Translations under genes and position numbers: made by a program
Source of the DNA: Verrucomicrobiales bacterium
Lineage (GTDB): Bacteria; Verrucomicrobiota; Verrucomicrobiia; Verrucomicrobiales; Akkermansiaceae
Reading direction: 5' to 3'
NCBI GenBank assembly: GCA_003483645.1
Contig: DMYM01000058.1
Coordinates: 1 to 11,371 of the forward strand
DNA length: 11,371 bases
Part shown: positions 1 through 7,898 of the stretch, in pieces
How positions within the stretch are numbered: position 1 is the stretch's first letter
How the letters are laid out: each line of letters opens with the position of its first letter
Notes under the pieces: model-generated
What the model saw: the letters and a program-made list of their open reading frames with translations, nothing else
Databases searched by the model: none
Told to the model about the DNA's origin: nothing

Positions 1-950
1 ACGACCACTTTCGCTTCTCCCTTCCGAATGCGGTGCCACTCGTCGAAGCGCTCACCTTGCGAGAGATGCGAGTGCAGCACCGCGACCTGGTCCTGCAAGG
101 CGGAGAAGCGCGATTTGAAATGCTGAACGGTCTGGGGTGTGAGAGCGATCTCGGGAACGAGGACAAGGACAGACTTTCCTCGGTCCAGGCAGTGCTGGGC
201 GGTCTGGAGGTATACTTCGGTTTTCCCGGACCCGGTTACCCCGTGCAGGAGGATGGGTTTCGGGGAGGAGGCCAGGCCTTCATTTCCGGTTCCACGGTCG
301 AGGGAGGTATCGATGGCATGACAGATGGCTCTGTAGGCAGCACGTTGACCCTCATTGAGATTGTGGGGTTTGCTCTCCAGAAATTCTTCCCCGGCATCGG
401 GATCGCGGCGGACTTCTTCGTCCCTCACAGTGATGTAGCCGGCTTCCTGGAGGGACGTTATGCTGGTGCGCACTGAAGAGCCACCCAGGTCAGTGATCGG
501 GATGGGATCGGAATCCTTGAGTAGTTGAAGAATGGCATGCTGACGCGAGGCACGGCGGGAGAGTTTTTCGAGGGCCTCCTCGTCGGGAATATGCACAAGT
601 TCAGCCACCTGGCGTGTTTTGGCGGAGTGTGTCTCCTGGCGCACTGCGCTGGGCAGAAGCGAACGCATGATCTGTTCGAGGGGCGTGCCGTAATAGGTTG
701 CCATCCACTGGGCGAGCTGGATCAGTTTTTCCGTGATCAGGGGTTCGGGGTCGATGAGCGATTTTATGGGCTTCAGTTCAAAGCTCACGTTCCCGTTCTC
801 TGCGACACTCAGGATGGTGCCAGTGGCCGACTTGTTACGGAGGGGCACCCGCACGCGGCAACCGGGGAGGGCGGTCACCTCCTTCGGTACGGCGTAGTCG
901 AAGATGAGCTCCGAGGGGCCATCGATCAGAACTTTCGCGGCGGTTGGCAC
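1..950 (-). CDS. priA: Primosomal protein N' (PriA helicase), N-terminal part; 3' end outside window
   Basis: PriA is a 3'-to-5' helicase that recognises stalled forks and reloads the replisome. About 316 residues are visible and the frame is still open at base 1, so more than half of the usual 700-800 residues is missing. Residues 1-100 form the 3'-DNA-binding region (VLIDGPSELIFDYAVPKEV, then GCRVRVPLRNK), and a winged-helix region follows at about 110-180. The helicase lobe starts with LNEGQRAAYRAI (about 198-209), Walker A GVTGSGKTEVY (237-247), VLVPEIALTPQ, and a VLHSHLSQGERFDEW segment, all characteristic of PriA. The start is GTG at 948-950: a TAA lies four codons upstream in frame, and no ATG fits the conserved N-terminus. 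I see no clear Shine-Dalgarno. It lies 153 bases downstream of dxs on the same strand. Identity is secure; only the C-terminal zinc-binding part cannot be checked. Confidence 0.95.
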   Translation of the reverse strand, partial: MPTAAKVLIDGPSELIFDYAVPKEVTALPGCRVRVPLRNKSATGTILSVAENGNVSFELKPIKSLIDPEPLITEKLIQLAQWMATYYGTPLEQIMRSLLPSAVRQETHSAKTRQVAELVHIPDEEALEKLSRRASRQHAILQLLKDSDPIPITDLGGSSVRTSITSLQEAGYITVRDEEVRRDPDAGEEFLESKPHNLNEGQRAAYRAICHAIDTSLDRGTGNEGLASSPKPILLHGVTGSGKTEVYLQTAQHCLDRGKSVLVLVPEIALTPQTVQHFKSRFSALQDQVAVLHSHLSQGERFDEWHRIRKGEAKVV

Positions 951-1103
951 AGCAGCACGTTACGCGGAAATGGGGGGTGATCCAACGCCGCAGATGGTAT
1001 TCCCACGCGTATCCATTCAGTGGGACTATCCTGCCTGTTTCTCCAGGATCAATGCAAGGCACCAGGTGCAGCGGGGCACGAGGCAGCAGCCTGACTTTCG
1101 TGT

Positions 1104-3020
1104 CTACGCAGTAGCCGCCTTGCGGGGAAGGTGGGGGAGGACTTTCTTTACAGCGGCGTCGGAGGTGATGCCGTGCTTGTCGCGGAGGATGTCGACTTTG
1201 CCGTGTTCGACGAATTCGTCCGGCCAGCCCACACGCTCGACCGGGGTGTCGATCCTGGCCTCGTGGAGGCACTCGATGACGGACGCGCCGAATCCATTCT
1301 TGATGACATGGTCCTCGAAGGTGCAGATCACCTTGCAGCGCCTGGCTACATCCAGGATGAGTTCTTTGTCGAGGGGCTTGATGAAACGCGGGTTGACGAG
1401 GGCTGCCGAGTAGCCCCGCGCTTCCAGTTTTCCCCTGGCTTCCACGGCGAGATCGTGGACGAACCCGAGACCGATGAGGGCCACGTCGCAACCATCGTGG
1501 ACGAGTTCGCCCTTGCCGATCTCAAGGAGGCGGGGTTTCTCCTTGGGTTGAGTCCCCGTGCCTGCACCACGCGGATAGCGAACGGCGATCGGTCCGTCGT
1601 CATAGTGTGCCATGGTCCAGAGCATGTCGACGAACTCGTCTTCGTCAACGGGTTGCATGTGCACGATGTTGGGGATGTGGCGCAGGTAGCCGATATCGAA
1701 GAGTCCATGGTGGGTAGGTCCGTCGTCTCCGGAGAGGCCCCCCCGGTCCATGCAGAGCCGGACGGGGAGTTCCTGCAGGGCTATGTCATGGATGATCATG
1801 TCGTAGGCCCGTTGCATGAAGGTGGAGTAGATGGAGAGGAAGGGCTTGAAGCCCTGGGTGGCCAGTCCACAGGCGAAGAGGGCGGCGTGCTCTTCAGCAA
1901 TCCCGACGTCGAAGTAACGCTCCGGGATCTCCTGCTTGAAGATCTCAAGCTTGGTGCCGCCGGGCATGGCGGCAGTGATCGCCACGATCTTGTCGTCCTC
2001 CTTCGCCAGGTTGGTGACCGTGCGTCCAAAGACCTCAGAGTAGGATGGCTTGCCTCCCCCGCTGGTGGAACCGTCTTCCACGTTGTAGGGTCCGAGCCCG
2101 TGAAACTTGCCCGGCTGGTCAAGGGCCGGTTTGTAGCCTCGTCCCTTTTCAGTGATGATGTGCAGGATGACGGGTTCCTTCTGATCCTTCAGGTAATCAA
2201 AAGTCCTGACCAGGAGGGGCAGGTTGTGTCCATCAAGGGGGCCGAAGTAACGCACGCCGAACTTCTCAAAGAGAACGTTGGGGAAGAGAAGGTTCTTGGC
2301 ACTGCGCTCGATCTTGTGAGCGAGTCGCCGCGCGCCATGGCCTCCAACCCGCTCCACGAAGTCAGCGGCCTTCTGGCGCACGCCCGAGTAGGCCTTGTTG
2401 GTTTGAAGGGCATTGAAGTATTTTGCGATGGCTCCCACGTTCTTGTCGATGGACCACCCGTTATCGTTGAGGACCACAATGAAGCGGTTGGTGGTTGCAG
2501 CGATGTTGCCGAGGGCTTCCAGGGTGGGGCCACAGGTGAAAGCAGCGTCACCCGCAATCGCGACCACGTGCTCGTTGCCTCCCTTCAGGTCACGGGCGGC
2601 GGCCATTCCGAGGGCGGCCGAGAGTGCAGTTCCGGCATGGCCGGCGCCGTAGCAATCGTGTTCCGATTCGGTGCGCAGGAGGAATCCATTGAGCCCTTCA
2701 TACTGGCGGATGGATTCAATTCGGTCACCCCGCCCGGTCAGCATTTTGTGGACGTAGCCCTGGTGGGAGACATCCATGACAAACTTGTCGGTGGGAGTGT
2801 TGAAAACGCGGTGGAGCGCGATGGTGAGTTCCACCACTCCCAGGTTGGGGCCGAGGTGGCCGCCGGTGCGGGACAGGGTTCGGATGAGGGTTTCGCGGAT
2901 CTCCTCCGCAAGCGGTACCAGTTGGTCGTCATCCAGGGCCCGTAGATTCTCCGGACCGTTGAGACCAGAGAGGAGGGAGGTCTCGGGAGCAGGCCGCGAA
3001 CTAGAGGAGTCGGATGTCAT
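1104..3020 (-). CDS. dxs: 1-deoxy-D-xylulose-5-phosphate synthase (divergent type)
   Basis: Dxs condenses pyruvate and glyceraldehyde 3-phosphate, using thiamine diphosphate, to DXP, the entry to the MEP isoprenoid pathway and a precursor of thiamine and pyridoxal phosphate. The 638 residues match the family length. Visible are GGHLGPNLGVVELT, DVSHQGYVHKMLTGR (catalytic His about 86), the cofactor region GDAAFTCG (157-164), NDNGWSIDKNVGAIA (185-199), the transketolase-type centre DVGIAEEHAALFA (Glu about 376), YSTFMQRAYDMIIHD, GDDGPTHHGLFDIGYLR, and a C-terminal domain with RFIKPLD and GWPDEFVEHG. Several motifs differ from the usual GHSSTS, GDGA and NDNEMS, but the catalytic residues are kept. 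I chose ATG 3018-3020, inside the end of xseB, over a start at 3071, because the extra 17 residues are unlike Dxs and would overlap xseB further. There is no good ribosome site, so translational coupling to xseB is likely. Confidence 0.96.
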   Translation of the reverse strand: MTSDSSSSRPAPETSLLSGLNGPENLRALDDDQLVPLAEEIRETLIRTLSRTGGHLGPNLGVVELTIALHRVFNTPTDKFVMDVSHQGYVHKMLTGRGDRIESIRQYEGLNGFLLRTESEHDCYGAGHAGTALSAALGMAAARDLKGGNEHVVAIAGDAAFTCGPTLEALGNIAATTNRFIVVLNDNGWSIDKNVGAIAKYFNALQTNKAYSGVRQKAADFVERVGGHGARRLAHKIERSAKNLLFPNVLFEKFGVRYFGPLDGHNLPLLVRTFDYLKDQKEPVILHIITEKGRGYKPALDQPGKFHGLGPYNVEDGSTSGGGKPSYSEVFGRTVTNLAKEDDKIVAITAAMPGGTKLEIFKQEIPERYFDVGIAEEHAALFACGLATQGFKPFLSIYSTFMQRAYDMIIHDIALQELPVRLCMDRGGLSGDDGPTHHGLFDIGYLRHIPNIVHMQPVDEDEFVDMLWTMAHYDDGPIAVRYPRGAGTGTQPKEKPRLLEIGKGELVHDGCDVALIGLGFVHDLAVEARGKLEARGYSAALVNPRFIKPLDKELILDVARRCKVICTFEDHVIKNGFGASVIECLHEARIDTPVERVGWPDEFVEHGKVDILRDKHGITSDAAVKKVLPHLPRKAATA

Positions 3021-3318
3021 CGTCGATGGATTCGTCGACCGGGGAACCGTCGGGACTCGGAGAAGCATCATCTTCTTCAGGGGCGGAGGCCAGATCCTTT
3101 TCAGACGAGTTACCCACCTCGATCAACTCGATGCGCTCTTTGGCGGAGGAGAGGACCTTCTCGCAATGCCGGAGCAGTTCTGCACCTTTCTCGTAGTGAG
3201 AGACCAGGTCTTCCAGCGGCAGTTGATCGTTCTCCATGGCCTCTACGAGGGCTTCCAACTCCCCCATGGCACCTTCGAAGGTGCTTACTCCGGTTTCTGT
3301 TGCCTTCTTGGCAGCCAT
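3001..3318 (-). CDS. xseB: Exodeoxyribonuclease VII small subunit
   Basis: XseB binds several-to-one to the catalytic XseA subunit of exonuclease VII, which degrades single-stranded DNA from both ends. Residues 12-68 carry the family's helical hairpin: STFEGAMGELEALVEAME, the turn NDQLPLEDLVSHYEKGAEL, then a second helix with CEKVLSSAKERIELIE. At 105 residues it is longer than the usual roughly 80, because of an acidic low-complexity tail (about 69-105) ending DDDIRLL. xseA is not in the window. The gene starts 18 bases after the glycosyltransferase stop, has a GAGGA ribosome site just upstream of its ATG, and overlaps dxs by 20 bases. Linkage of xseB to dxs is also known from E. coli, where ispA lies between them. 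Confidence 0.93.
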   Translation of the reverse strand: MAAKKATETGVSTFEGAMGELEALVEAMENDQLPLEDLVSHYEKGAELLRHCEKVLSSAKERIELIEVGNSSEKDLASAPEEDDASPSPDGSPVDESIDDDIRLL

Positions 3319-3320
3319 GG

Positions 3321-3327
3321 ATCCTCA
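3321..3327 (-). promoter_or_regulatory. Shine-Dalgarno site of xseB
   Basis: On the minus strand the sequence TTGAGGATCC immediately precedes the xseB ATG. GAGGA is three bases from the start codon, which is close but is the clearest ribosome site in the left block. It supports the chosen xseB start. Confidence 0.5.
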
Positions 3328-3336
3328 AGGGATGAG

Positions 3337-5139
3337 CTAGGGAGTGTCTGTAGTGGGTGACACTGACCAGAAGATGAGGAGGCTATCGACAAAGCGCACT
3401 GGATTGGGATAACGGGAGAGGAGCGCCCTGAGTTCAGGATCACGGTTCGCGAGAGTACCTGGCGCACTCCGGGTAGAGACGGAGGCCCAGCCGTCCAGGA
3501 TCAGGGGAGACCATTCCTCGTACTCGTTGTAGACGCCCGGAAGCACCTTGCTGCTGTGAGAATAGGGCGAAATCATGAGACCCGCGAAGGGCGTGTCCTG
3601 GGAATCAGCGAGATTTTCGAGGTCCTTGAAATCATCCACCCGGTTGGGCAGCCAGAGTGCACTACGGTCAGCATACCAGGCCACCGCCCAGGGTTGATCG
3701 GTAACTACGATTTCGTTCTCGCGGACTTGTGCGGCCAGTCCGGTATTGAGAGCTGCCGGATAGTAGGGTGGCCAGTGAGGAGGCACCGTGCCGGCCTTGC
3801 CCACCTCCCGGATCTGGCGCGGGAGGTCGAGGATCATGGGGCCGGCGCTGATCAGGATCGCGACCACGAAGTGGGCGTTACGCAGAGGCGGAATTTCGGT
3901 GTGAAATTTGAGACGGCTCCAGAGGATGGCCACAAAGGCAAGGCCGTAGGCAGCGAAAAGGGGAGCGAAGAGGACGTGCAACTGGTTGGGATCGGTGGCG
4001 GAGCCTGCTTTGAGGCCGAAAATGGCCATCCCGATAGCGCCAAAAAGCCACATGAGGAGGAGGCACCATCGAAAATTGGCAATAGATCTTCGCTTGAAGG
4101 GATGAAGCAGGGAGAGGAAGAAGAGTGGTGCGGTCAGGAGGGATCCGAGGTTGATGTAGAGGTCCCCGGCCTGGAGAATAGTAGTTCTTACGATCTTGAA
4201 GGGAAGGTTTTGAAGGGGCAGGTAGGCATCCTGGAGGTTGTAGGTGCGCATTACGGAGTCCTCGCTGGTACCGAGGCCATTGAAGACCGCCAGGATGGAA
4301 GTGCCCCCCATGCTCCCGCTGAACTGTTTGTTCTTGATCAGCGGCAGGAGGGACAGCAGGAGAACAAATCCCAGGGCCGCGAGGCCGGCGGCTCCTCGCG
4401 GACGGAGGAAAAACCCGGCATAGACTGCAAAGCCCAGAACAATCCAGATCGCCAGCCAGTGGGTGAGGGCGAGGAGTCCGAGGAAAGTGGCTGCGATGAG
4501 AGCAGGCCCGAGGGCGGTCCGACCTTCCTCTGTGGCCTCCACCGCACGGTATGCGAAGAAGCAGGCGCAGGAAAAGAGGAGCAGCATGAACATCTGGGGC
4601 AGCCCGGTCTGGGAAAATTTCCAGTTGAGATCACAGAGCAGCATGAGCAGGGCCGTCACGCCCCCGATCCTGGCGTCGAAGATTCGCGAGATGAGGAGAT
4701 AGTTCACCCCGATGGCGATGAGGAAACAGATCACCGAGGTGGCCGCCACGACTCGATCGAGCTTGTAGACGGTGTCGTTTTCGGTCATGCGCCACTTGTC
4801 CGCGTCGTCTCCGCCGACGAATTTCAGAGCCCAACTCAGGAGGATGGGATGCAGGGGTGCGTGATAGGTGTCGCGGTTGGCATCCTTGATGATTGGCTGA
4901 CCATCCCGGACTTCACCGTTCTGCCAGATCGAGACCGGTCGCAGGACCTTGGTGGTGAAGCCCTCGTTGCGTGCGATTTCGCGTGCGATCTGTGCCTGGT
5001 CCATGCCCTTGGGGGAGTCCAGGCCCCGGAAGGTGACGAGGAGGTACAGGAGCGAAAGGCCAATCAGCAGGATGAAAAAGAGAACGCGGCGAATGATTAT
5101 GCCGGCGTTGACGGAGACAGGGTTATCTGCGGTACTCAT
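3337..5139 (-). CDS. Multi-pass membrane glycosyltransferase, GT39/PMT-like (GT-C fold)
   Basis: The 600 residues form about ten or eleven hydrophobic segments: about 17-36, 130-150, 157-170, 182-198, 210-246, 252-268, 330-346, 357-375, 387-406 and 421-438. A soluble region of about 160 residues follows at the C-terminus. The long first external loop holds GLDSPKGMDQAQIAREIARN (39-58) and YHAPLHPILLSW (92-103), the arrangement seen in GT-C enzymes of the ArnT/PMT group. There an acidic residue in this loop serves catalysis; Asp41 or Asp47 are candidates here. Such enzymes transfer a sugar from a polyprenyl-phosphate donor on the outer face of the inner membrane; acceptor and sugar cannot be read from sequence. 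It starts 14 bases after the response-regulator stop, suggesting a common transcript. The family-level call is likely, the specific function unknown. Confidence 0.72.
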   Translation of the reverse strand: MSTADNPVSVNAGIIIRRVLFFILLIGLSLLYLLVTFRGLDSPKGMDQAQIAREIARNEGFTTKVLRPVSIWQNGEVRDGQPIIKDANRDTYHAPLHPILLSWALKFVGGDDADKWRMTENDTVYKLDRVVAATSVICFLIAIGVNYLLISRIFDARIGGVTALLMLLCDLNWKFSQTGLPQMFMLLLFSCACFFAYRAVEATEEGRTALGPALIAATFLGLLALTHWLAIWIVLGFAVYAGFFLRPRGAAGLAALGFVLLLSLLPLIKNKQFSGSMGGTSILAVFNGLGTSEDSVMRTYNLQDAYLPLQNLPFKIVRTTILQAGDLYINLGSLLTAPLFFLSLLHPFKRRSIANFRWCLLLMWLFGAIGMAIFGLKAGSATDPNQLHVLFAPLFAAYGLAFVAILWSRLKFHTEIPPLRNAHFVVAILISAGPMILDLPRQIREVGKAGTVPPHWPPYYPAALNTGLAAQVRENEIVVTDQPWAVAWYADRSALWLPNRVDDFKDLENLADSQDTPFAGLMISPYSHSSKVLPGVYNEYEEWSPLILDGWASVSTRSAPGTLANRDPELRALLSRYPNPVRFVDSLLIFWSVSPTTDTP

Positions 5140-5153
5140 GATGCGGGTTTAAA

Positions 5154-6572
5154 TCAGGGTGCGTCCGAAGCGCTCGAAAGGTCTTTCAGTTTTCGTTGCA
5201 GGGTGCGCCGACTGATGCCTAGGAGATCTGCTGCCTTGGTGCGATTCCCGCTCGTGTGCCGCAGGGCACTCCGAATGGCGTGCATTTCGAGGTCATGCAA
5301 GTTAAATTCTCGGGGAGGCGCAAGGCCCTTTTCGGCCACGTTGGCGGGATCTGCGTTTTCAGCCGGGTTGGAGAGAGTATTCTGGTCGAGAAAGGCAGGG
5401 AGATGGTGCAGTTCAATGCCCTCTTCATTGGACATGACTACCCCGTGCTCGATGGCAGTACGCAGTTCCCGGACATTCCCGGGCCAGGAATATTGACGAA
5501 GAAGGTTCAGGGCCTCGTCGCTAAGCGGTTTGAGGGGGCGACCGTTTTCCTCTGCGAATTCACGCAGAAAGGAGCTGGCCAGCAGCACGATGTCTTCAGC
5601 GCGGTCCCGGAGGGGAGGCATCTTGATGGTCACGACGTTCAGTCGGAAGAAGAGATCCTCGCGGAACTGACCGGTGGTGACCAGTTCATGCAGGTTCCTG
5701 TTGGTGGCGGCCACCACTCTGACATTGACGGCAATGGACGTGTTGGATCCCACCCGCTCGACGGTTCGTTCGGAGAGTGCACGGAGGAGTTTGACCTGAG
5801 TGGTGGCATCAATTTCTCCGATCTCGTCGAGGAAGAGCGTGCCGCCATCGGCCTGTTCAAAACGGCCGATGCGCCGTTGGTGGGCGCTGGTGAAGGCTCC
5901 TTTTTCGTGACCGAAGAGTTCGGACTCAAGCAACTGGAGGGAGAGAGCCGCGCAGTTGACGATGACGAGCTTGTCGGCGGGACGTCCGCTCAGGTCATGC
6001 AGTGCGTGGGCGACAAGCTCCTTACCCGTTCCTGATTCGCCCTCGATCAGGACGGTGGCGCGAGTGGGCGCGACTTGGGTTACCATTTCTCCGATCCGTA
6101 TCAGGGCCTGGGACTTTCCGATGAGTCGTTCGAGGCCGGCACTTTGGCTCGCAGTCTTCTTCTTGAGTTCGCGGTTCTCTGAGGTGAGTCGTCTGTTTTC
6201 GCTCTCGATTTCGCGTCCACGGGCTGCCCGGGCTACGAGAAGTTCGACTTCTTCGAGGTTCAGCGGCTTGGTCACGAAGTGCCAGGCGCCCCGCCGCATC
6301 GCCTCCACTGCGGTCTCGACCGAGCCGTAGGCGGTCATCATGATGGAGACGGGGGGTTTGATCAGGGTGAGTGCTTCATCGAGGAGATCCATTCCCGAGT
6401 CCGTTCCGAGTCGAAGATCAGTAAGGAGGACATCCACTGGTTCACTCTTGAGAACCTGGCGGGCCTCCCGGGCGTCGGCCGCGACGTACACTTCGAAGCG
6501 CTCATCGAGAGCCTGGCGCAAGCCGTCTCGGGTTGGCTTTTCGTCGTCTACTATCAGGACGATGGGATTCAT
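5154..6572 (-). CDS. NtrC-family sigma-54-dependent response regulator
   Basis: This cytoplasmic activator should drive sigma-54 promoters after phosphorylation. Its 472 residues hold three domains in order. The receiver (1-120) has acidic pocket Asp9/Asp10, phospho-acceptor Asp52 in LLTDLRL, Thr80 and Lys102. The AAA+ domain (about 148-380) has Walker A GESGTGKE (178-185), the sigma-54 contact loop GAFTSA (225-230) in place of GAFTGA, Walker B GGTLFLDE (243-250), REDLFFRLNVV and sensor II GNVREL (365-370). A Fis-type helix-turn-helix follows (about 440-464: GNRTKAADLLGISRRTLQRKL). A helical linker at 116-145 joins the first two. The kinase gene 87 bases upstream is the obvious partner. The polar residues that contact sigma-54 are retained despite the Ser variant. 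Target genes are unknown; I found no convincing -24/-12 promoter in the window. Confidence 0.93.
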   Translation of the reverse strand: MNPIVLIVDDEKPTRDGLRQALDERFEVYVAADAREARQVLKSEPVDVLLTDLRLGTDSGMDLLDEALTLIKPPVSIMMTAYGSVETAVEAMRRGAWHFVTKPLNLEEVELLVARAARGREIESENRRLTSENRELKKKTASQSAGLERLIGKSQALIRIGEMVTQVAPTRATVLIEGESGTGKELVAHALHDLSGRPADKLVIVNCAALSLQLLESELFGHEKGAFTSAHQRRIGRFEQADGGTLFLDEIGEIDATTQVKLLRALSERTVERVGSNTSIAVNVRVVAATNRNLHELVTTGQFREDLFFRLNVVTIKMPPLRDRAEDIVLLASSFLREFAEENGRPLKPLSDEALNLLRQYSWPGNVRELRTAIEHGVVMSNEEGIELHHLPAFLDQNTLSNPAENADPANVAEKGLAPPREFNLHDLEMHAIRSALRHTSGNRTKAADLLGISRRTLQRKLKDLSSASDAP

Positions 6573-6659
6573 GAGTGTTGGAACGGGAAAGTCAGATGGT
6601 TGGGAATAACTGGTCCGTCACGCTGCAGGGAAGGGAAGAATGGAGGATGGAGATGGTTT

Positions 6660-7850
6660 TCAGACTTCGATGACGGATTTGGGTTTGGGCGAGGAATCCT
6701 CGATGAGGCGGACGCGTTTTTCGACACTGGGGAAGTAGAGGCGCACGGTGGTTCCCTCACCTTCCTCGCTTTCCACTTTGATCTCGCCGCCATGTTCGCG
6801 CACGATGCGGCGGACGATGAGGAGTCCGAGACCGGTGCCGGACTTGCGGCCGGAGCGGAAGGGCTCAAAGAGAGAGCCCATCACTTCCGGCGAAATTCCG
6901 GAGCCGTTGTCCTGCACGGAGATCACGATTTCGTATTCATTGAACCGGGAATCGACGTGCACGTCGCCGCCCGAGCCGGGCAAGGCCTGATAGGCATTCT
7001 TGAGCAGGTTGAAAAAGGCCTGTTTGAGTTGGTCGGCATCGAGGGGAAGAGAGGGAAGCTGATCGTCCAGGTTGAGATGCACGCTCACGTTTCTCTCCTT
7101 CAACTCAGGTGCCAGCAGGGCGAGGGTATCCTCGATCACTTTATTGAGATTGCCGGTTTTACGGAGTGGACTGGTGGGGCGGATGGCGTGGAGGAATTCC
7201 TTGAGCAGGTTGTCGAGTCGTTGGATTTCGTTGCGTGCCGTGGTGAGATGTTCATCGAGATTCTTGTGATCGCCCGGGGGCAGGTCGCTCACCTTGCGTT
7301 CCAGAAGCTGAAGGTGGATTCCGAGCGAGTTGAGAGGATTGCCGATTTCGTGAGCCACCCCGGCGGCCAGGAGTGTAAGGGCATTGAGCTTCTCACTTTC
7401 GATGGCTTCCTCCGTCTCGCGCCGGGACTGCGTGATATCGCGGACCAGCATGACATAGCCGAGCAATTCCTCCTGGCCGTCCACATCCTCCACGAGGGGT
7501 GAGAGATAGAAGTTGAGAAAGCGGTTCTCGGGATAGAAGACTTCCAGGTCGCGATTGATGGTCCGGCGACCGGGCCCGATCAGCGATGTCCAATCCAGCC
7601 CACGGACAAGGACGTCAAGCGATTGCCCCACCGCCTCCTCGGCCTGCAGTCCGAAGAAGCCGCAGGCTGCACCATTGAGAAAAGTGACCGCGCCCTCGGG
7701 ATCGAGGATAAGGACACCCTCCTGGAGGGCATCGAAGACGTTTTCGAGAAATCCCCTTTCCCGCACCAGGCGGTCCACCAGGCTTTTCACCTGACGGGGG
7801 CTCAGGCGATCGAGTCGCGTTATCAGTTTCTCGATGAATCCGCTGTTCAA
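6660..7850 (-). CDS. Soluble PAS-domain sensor histidine kinase
   Basis: The 396-residue kinase has no membrane segment, so it probably senses a cytoplasmic signal. A helical leader (1-38, LSPRQVKSLVDRLVRERGF) precedes a PAS domain (about 38-145, starting ALQEGVLILDPEGAVTFLNG). The dimerisation helix carries AAGVAHEIGNPLNSL with phospho-acceptor His167. The ATPase domain shows NLLKNAYQAL (281-290, N box), DNGSGI (314-319), FEPFRSGRKSGTGLGL (328-343), then the usual HGGEIKVESEEGEGTTV end. This is the NtrB/ZraS-like type that partners NtrC regulators, agreeing with the regulator gene immediately downstream. The start is inferred as TTG at 7848-7850: no in-frame ATG occurs before the PAS domain, and a purine-rich GGAAAGAG lies just upstream. 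The gene is divergent from cutA. Confidence 0.92.
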   Translation of the reverse strand: MNSGFIEKLITRLDRLSPRQVKSLVDRLVRERGFLENVFDALQEGVLILDPEGAVTFLNGAACGFFGLQAEEAVGQSLDVLVRGLDWTSLIGPGRRTINRDLEVFYPENRFLNFYLSPLVEDVDGQEELLGYVMLVRDITQSRRETEEAIESEKLNALTLLAAGVAHEIGNPLNSLGIHLQLLERKVSDLPPGDHKNLDEHLTTARNEIQRLDNLLKEFLHAIRPTSPLRKTGNLNKVIEDTLALLAPELKERNVSVHLNLDDQLPSLPLDADQLKQAFFNLLKNAYQALPGSGGDVHVDSRFNEYEIVISVQDNGSGISPEVMGSLFEPFRSGRKSGTGLGLLIVRRIVREHGGEIKVESEEGEGTTVRLYFPSVEKRVRLIEDSSPKPKSVIEV

Positions 7851-7898
7851 GGTCTCTTTCCGGGTTGCCGGTTCCGTGTTCTTAGATATTGAAGGGTG
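7851..7898. promoter_or_regulatory. Divergent intergenic region between kinase gene and cutA
   Basis: These 48 bases separate two outward-facing genes and must hold or overlap the start signals of both. A GAAGGG just before the cutA ATG (7891-7896) and a GGAAAGAG before the kinase TTG (minus strand, about 7854-7861) could be ribosome sites, both rather close to their start codons. I could not assign convincing -35 and -10 hexamers. The span is too short for two ordinary promoters with long leaders, so transcripts probably have very short leaders or begin inside the opposite gene. Confidence 0.4.

Noticed and set aside
951..1103. The 153-base dxs-priA gap with a GCACCAGGTGC palindrome at 1059-1069 and a CCTG/CAGG inverted pair
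   Set aside because: The palindrome leaves a one-base loop and cannot form a useful hairpin, the other stem is four pairs, and there is no T-run or convincing promoter. I see no RNA or small gene here.
1131..2945. A 604-codon open frame on the plus strand, opposite dxs
   Set aside because: It mirrors the codon pattern of the real minus-strand gene, and its translation resembles no protein family. Long antisense frames are common in GC-rich genes.
3556..5496. A 646-codon open frame on the plus strand, across the glycosyltransferase and the end of the regulator
   Set aside because: It spans two genes with clear family features on the other strand, and its product is low-complexity Glu/Gly-rich without motifs.
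6573..6659. A possible sigma-54 or other promoter in the gap ahead of the response regulator
   Set aside because: The gap is pyrimidine-rich on the minus strand, but has no GG and GC pair at the sigma-54 spacing and no clear -35/-10 pair.
6279..7502. A 407-codon open frame on the plus strand, opposite the kinase
   Set aside because: It is the shadow of a kinase with every catalytic box intact, and nothing in its translation is recognisable.
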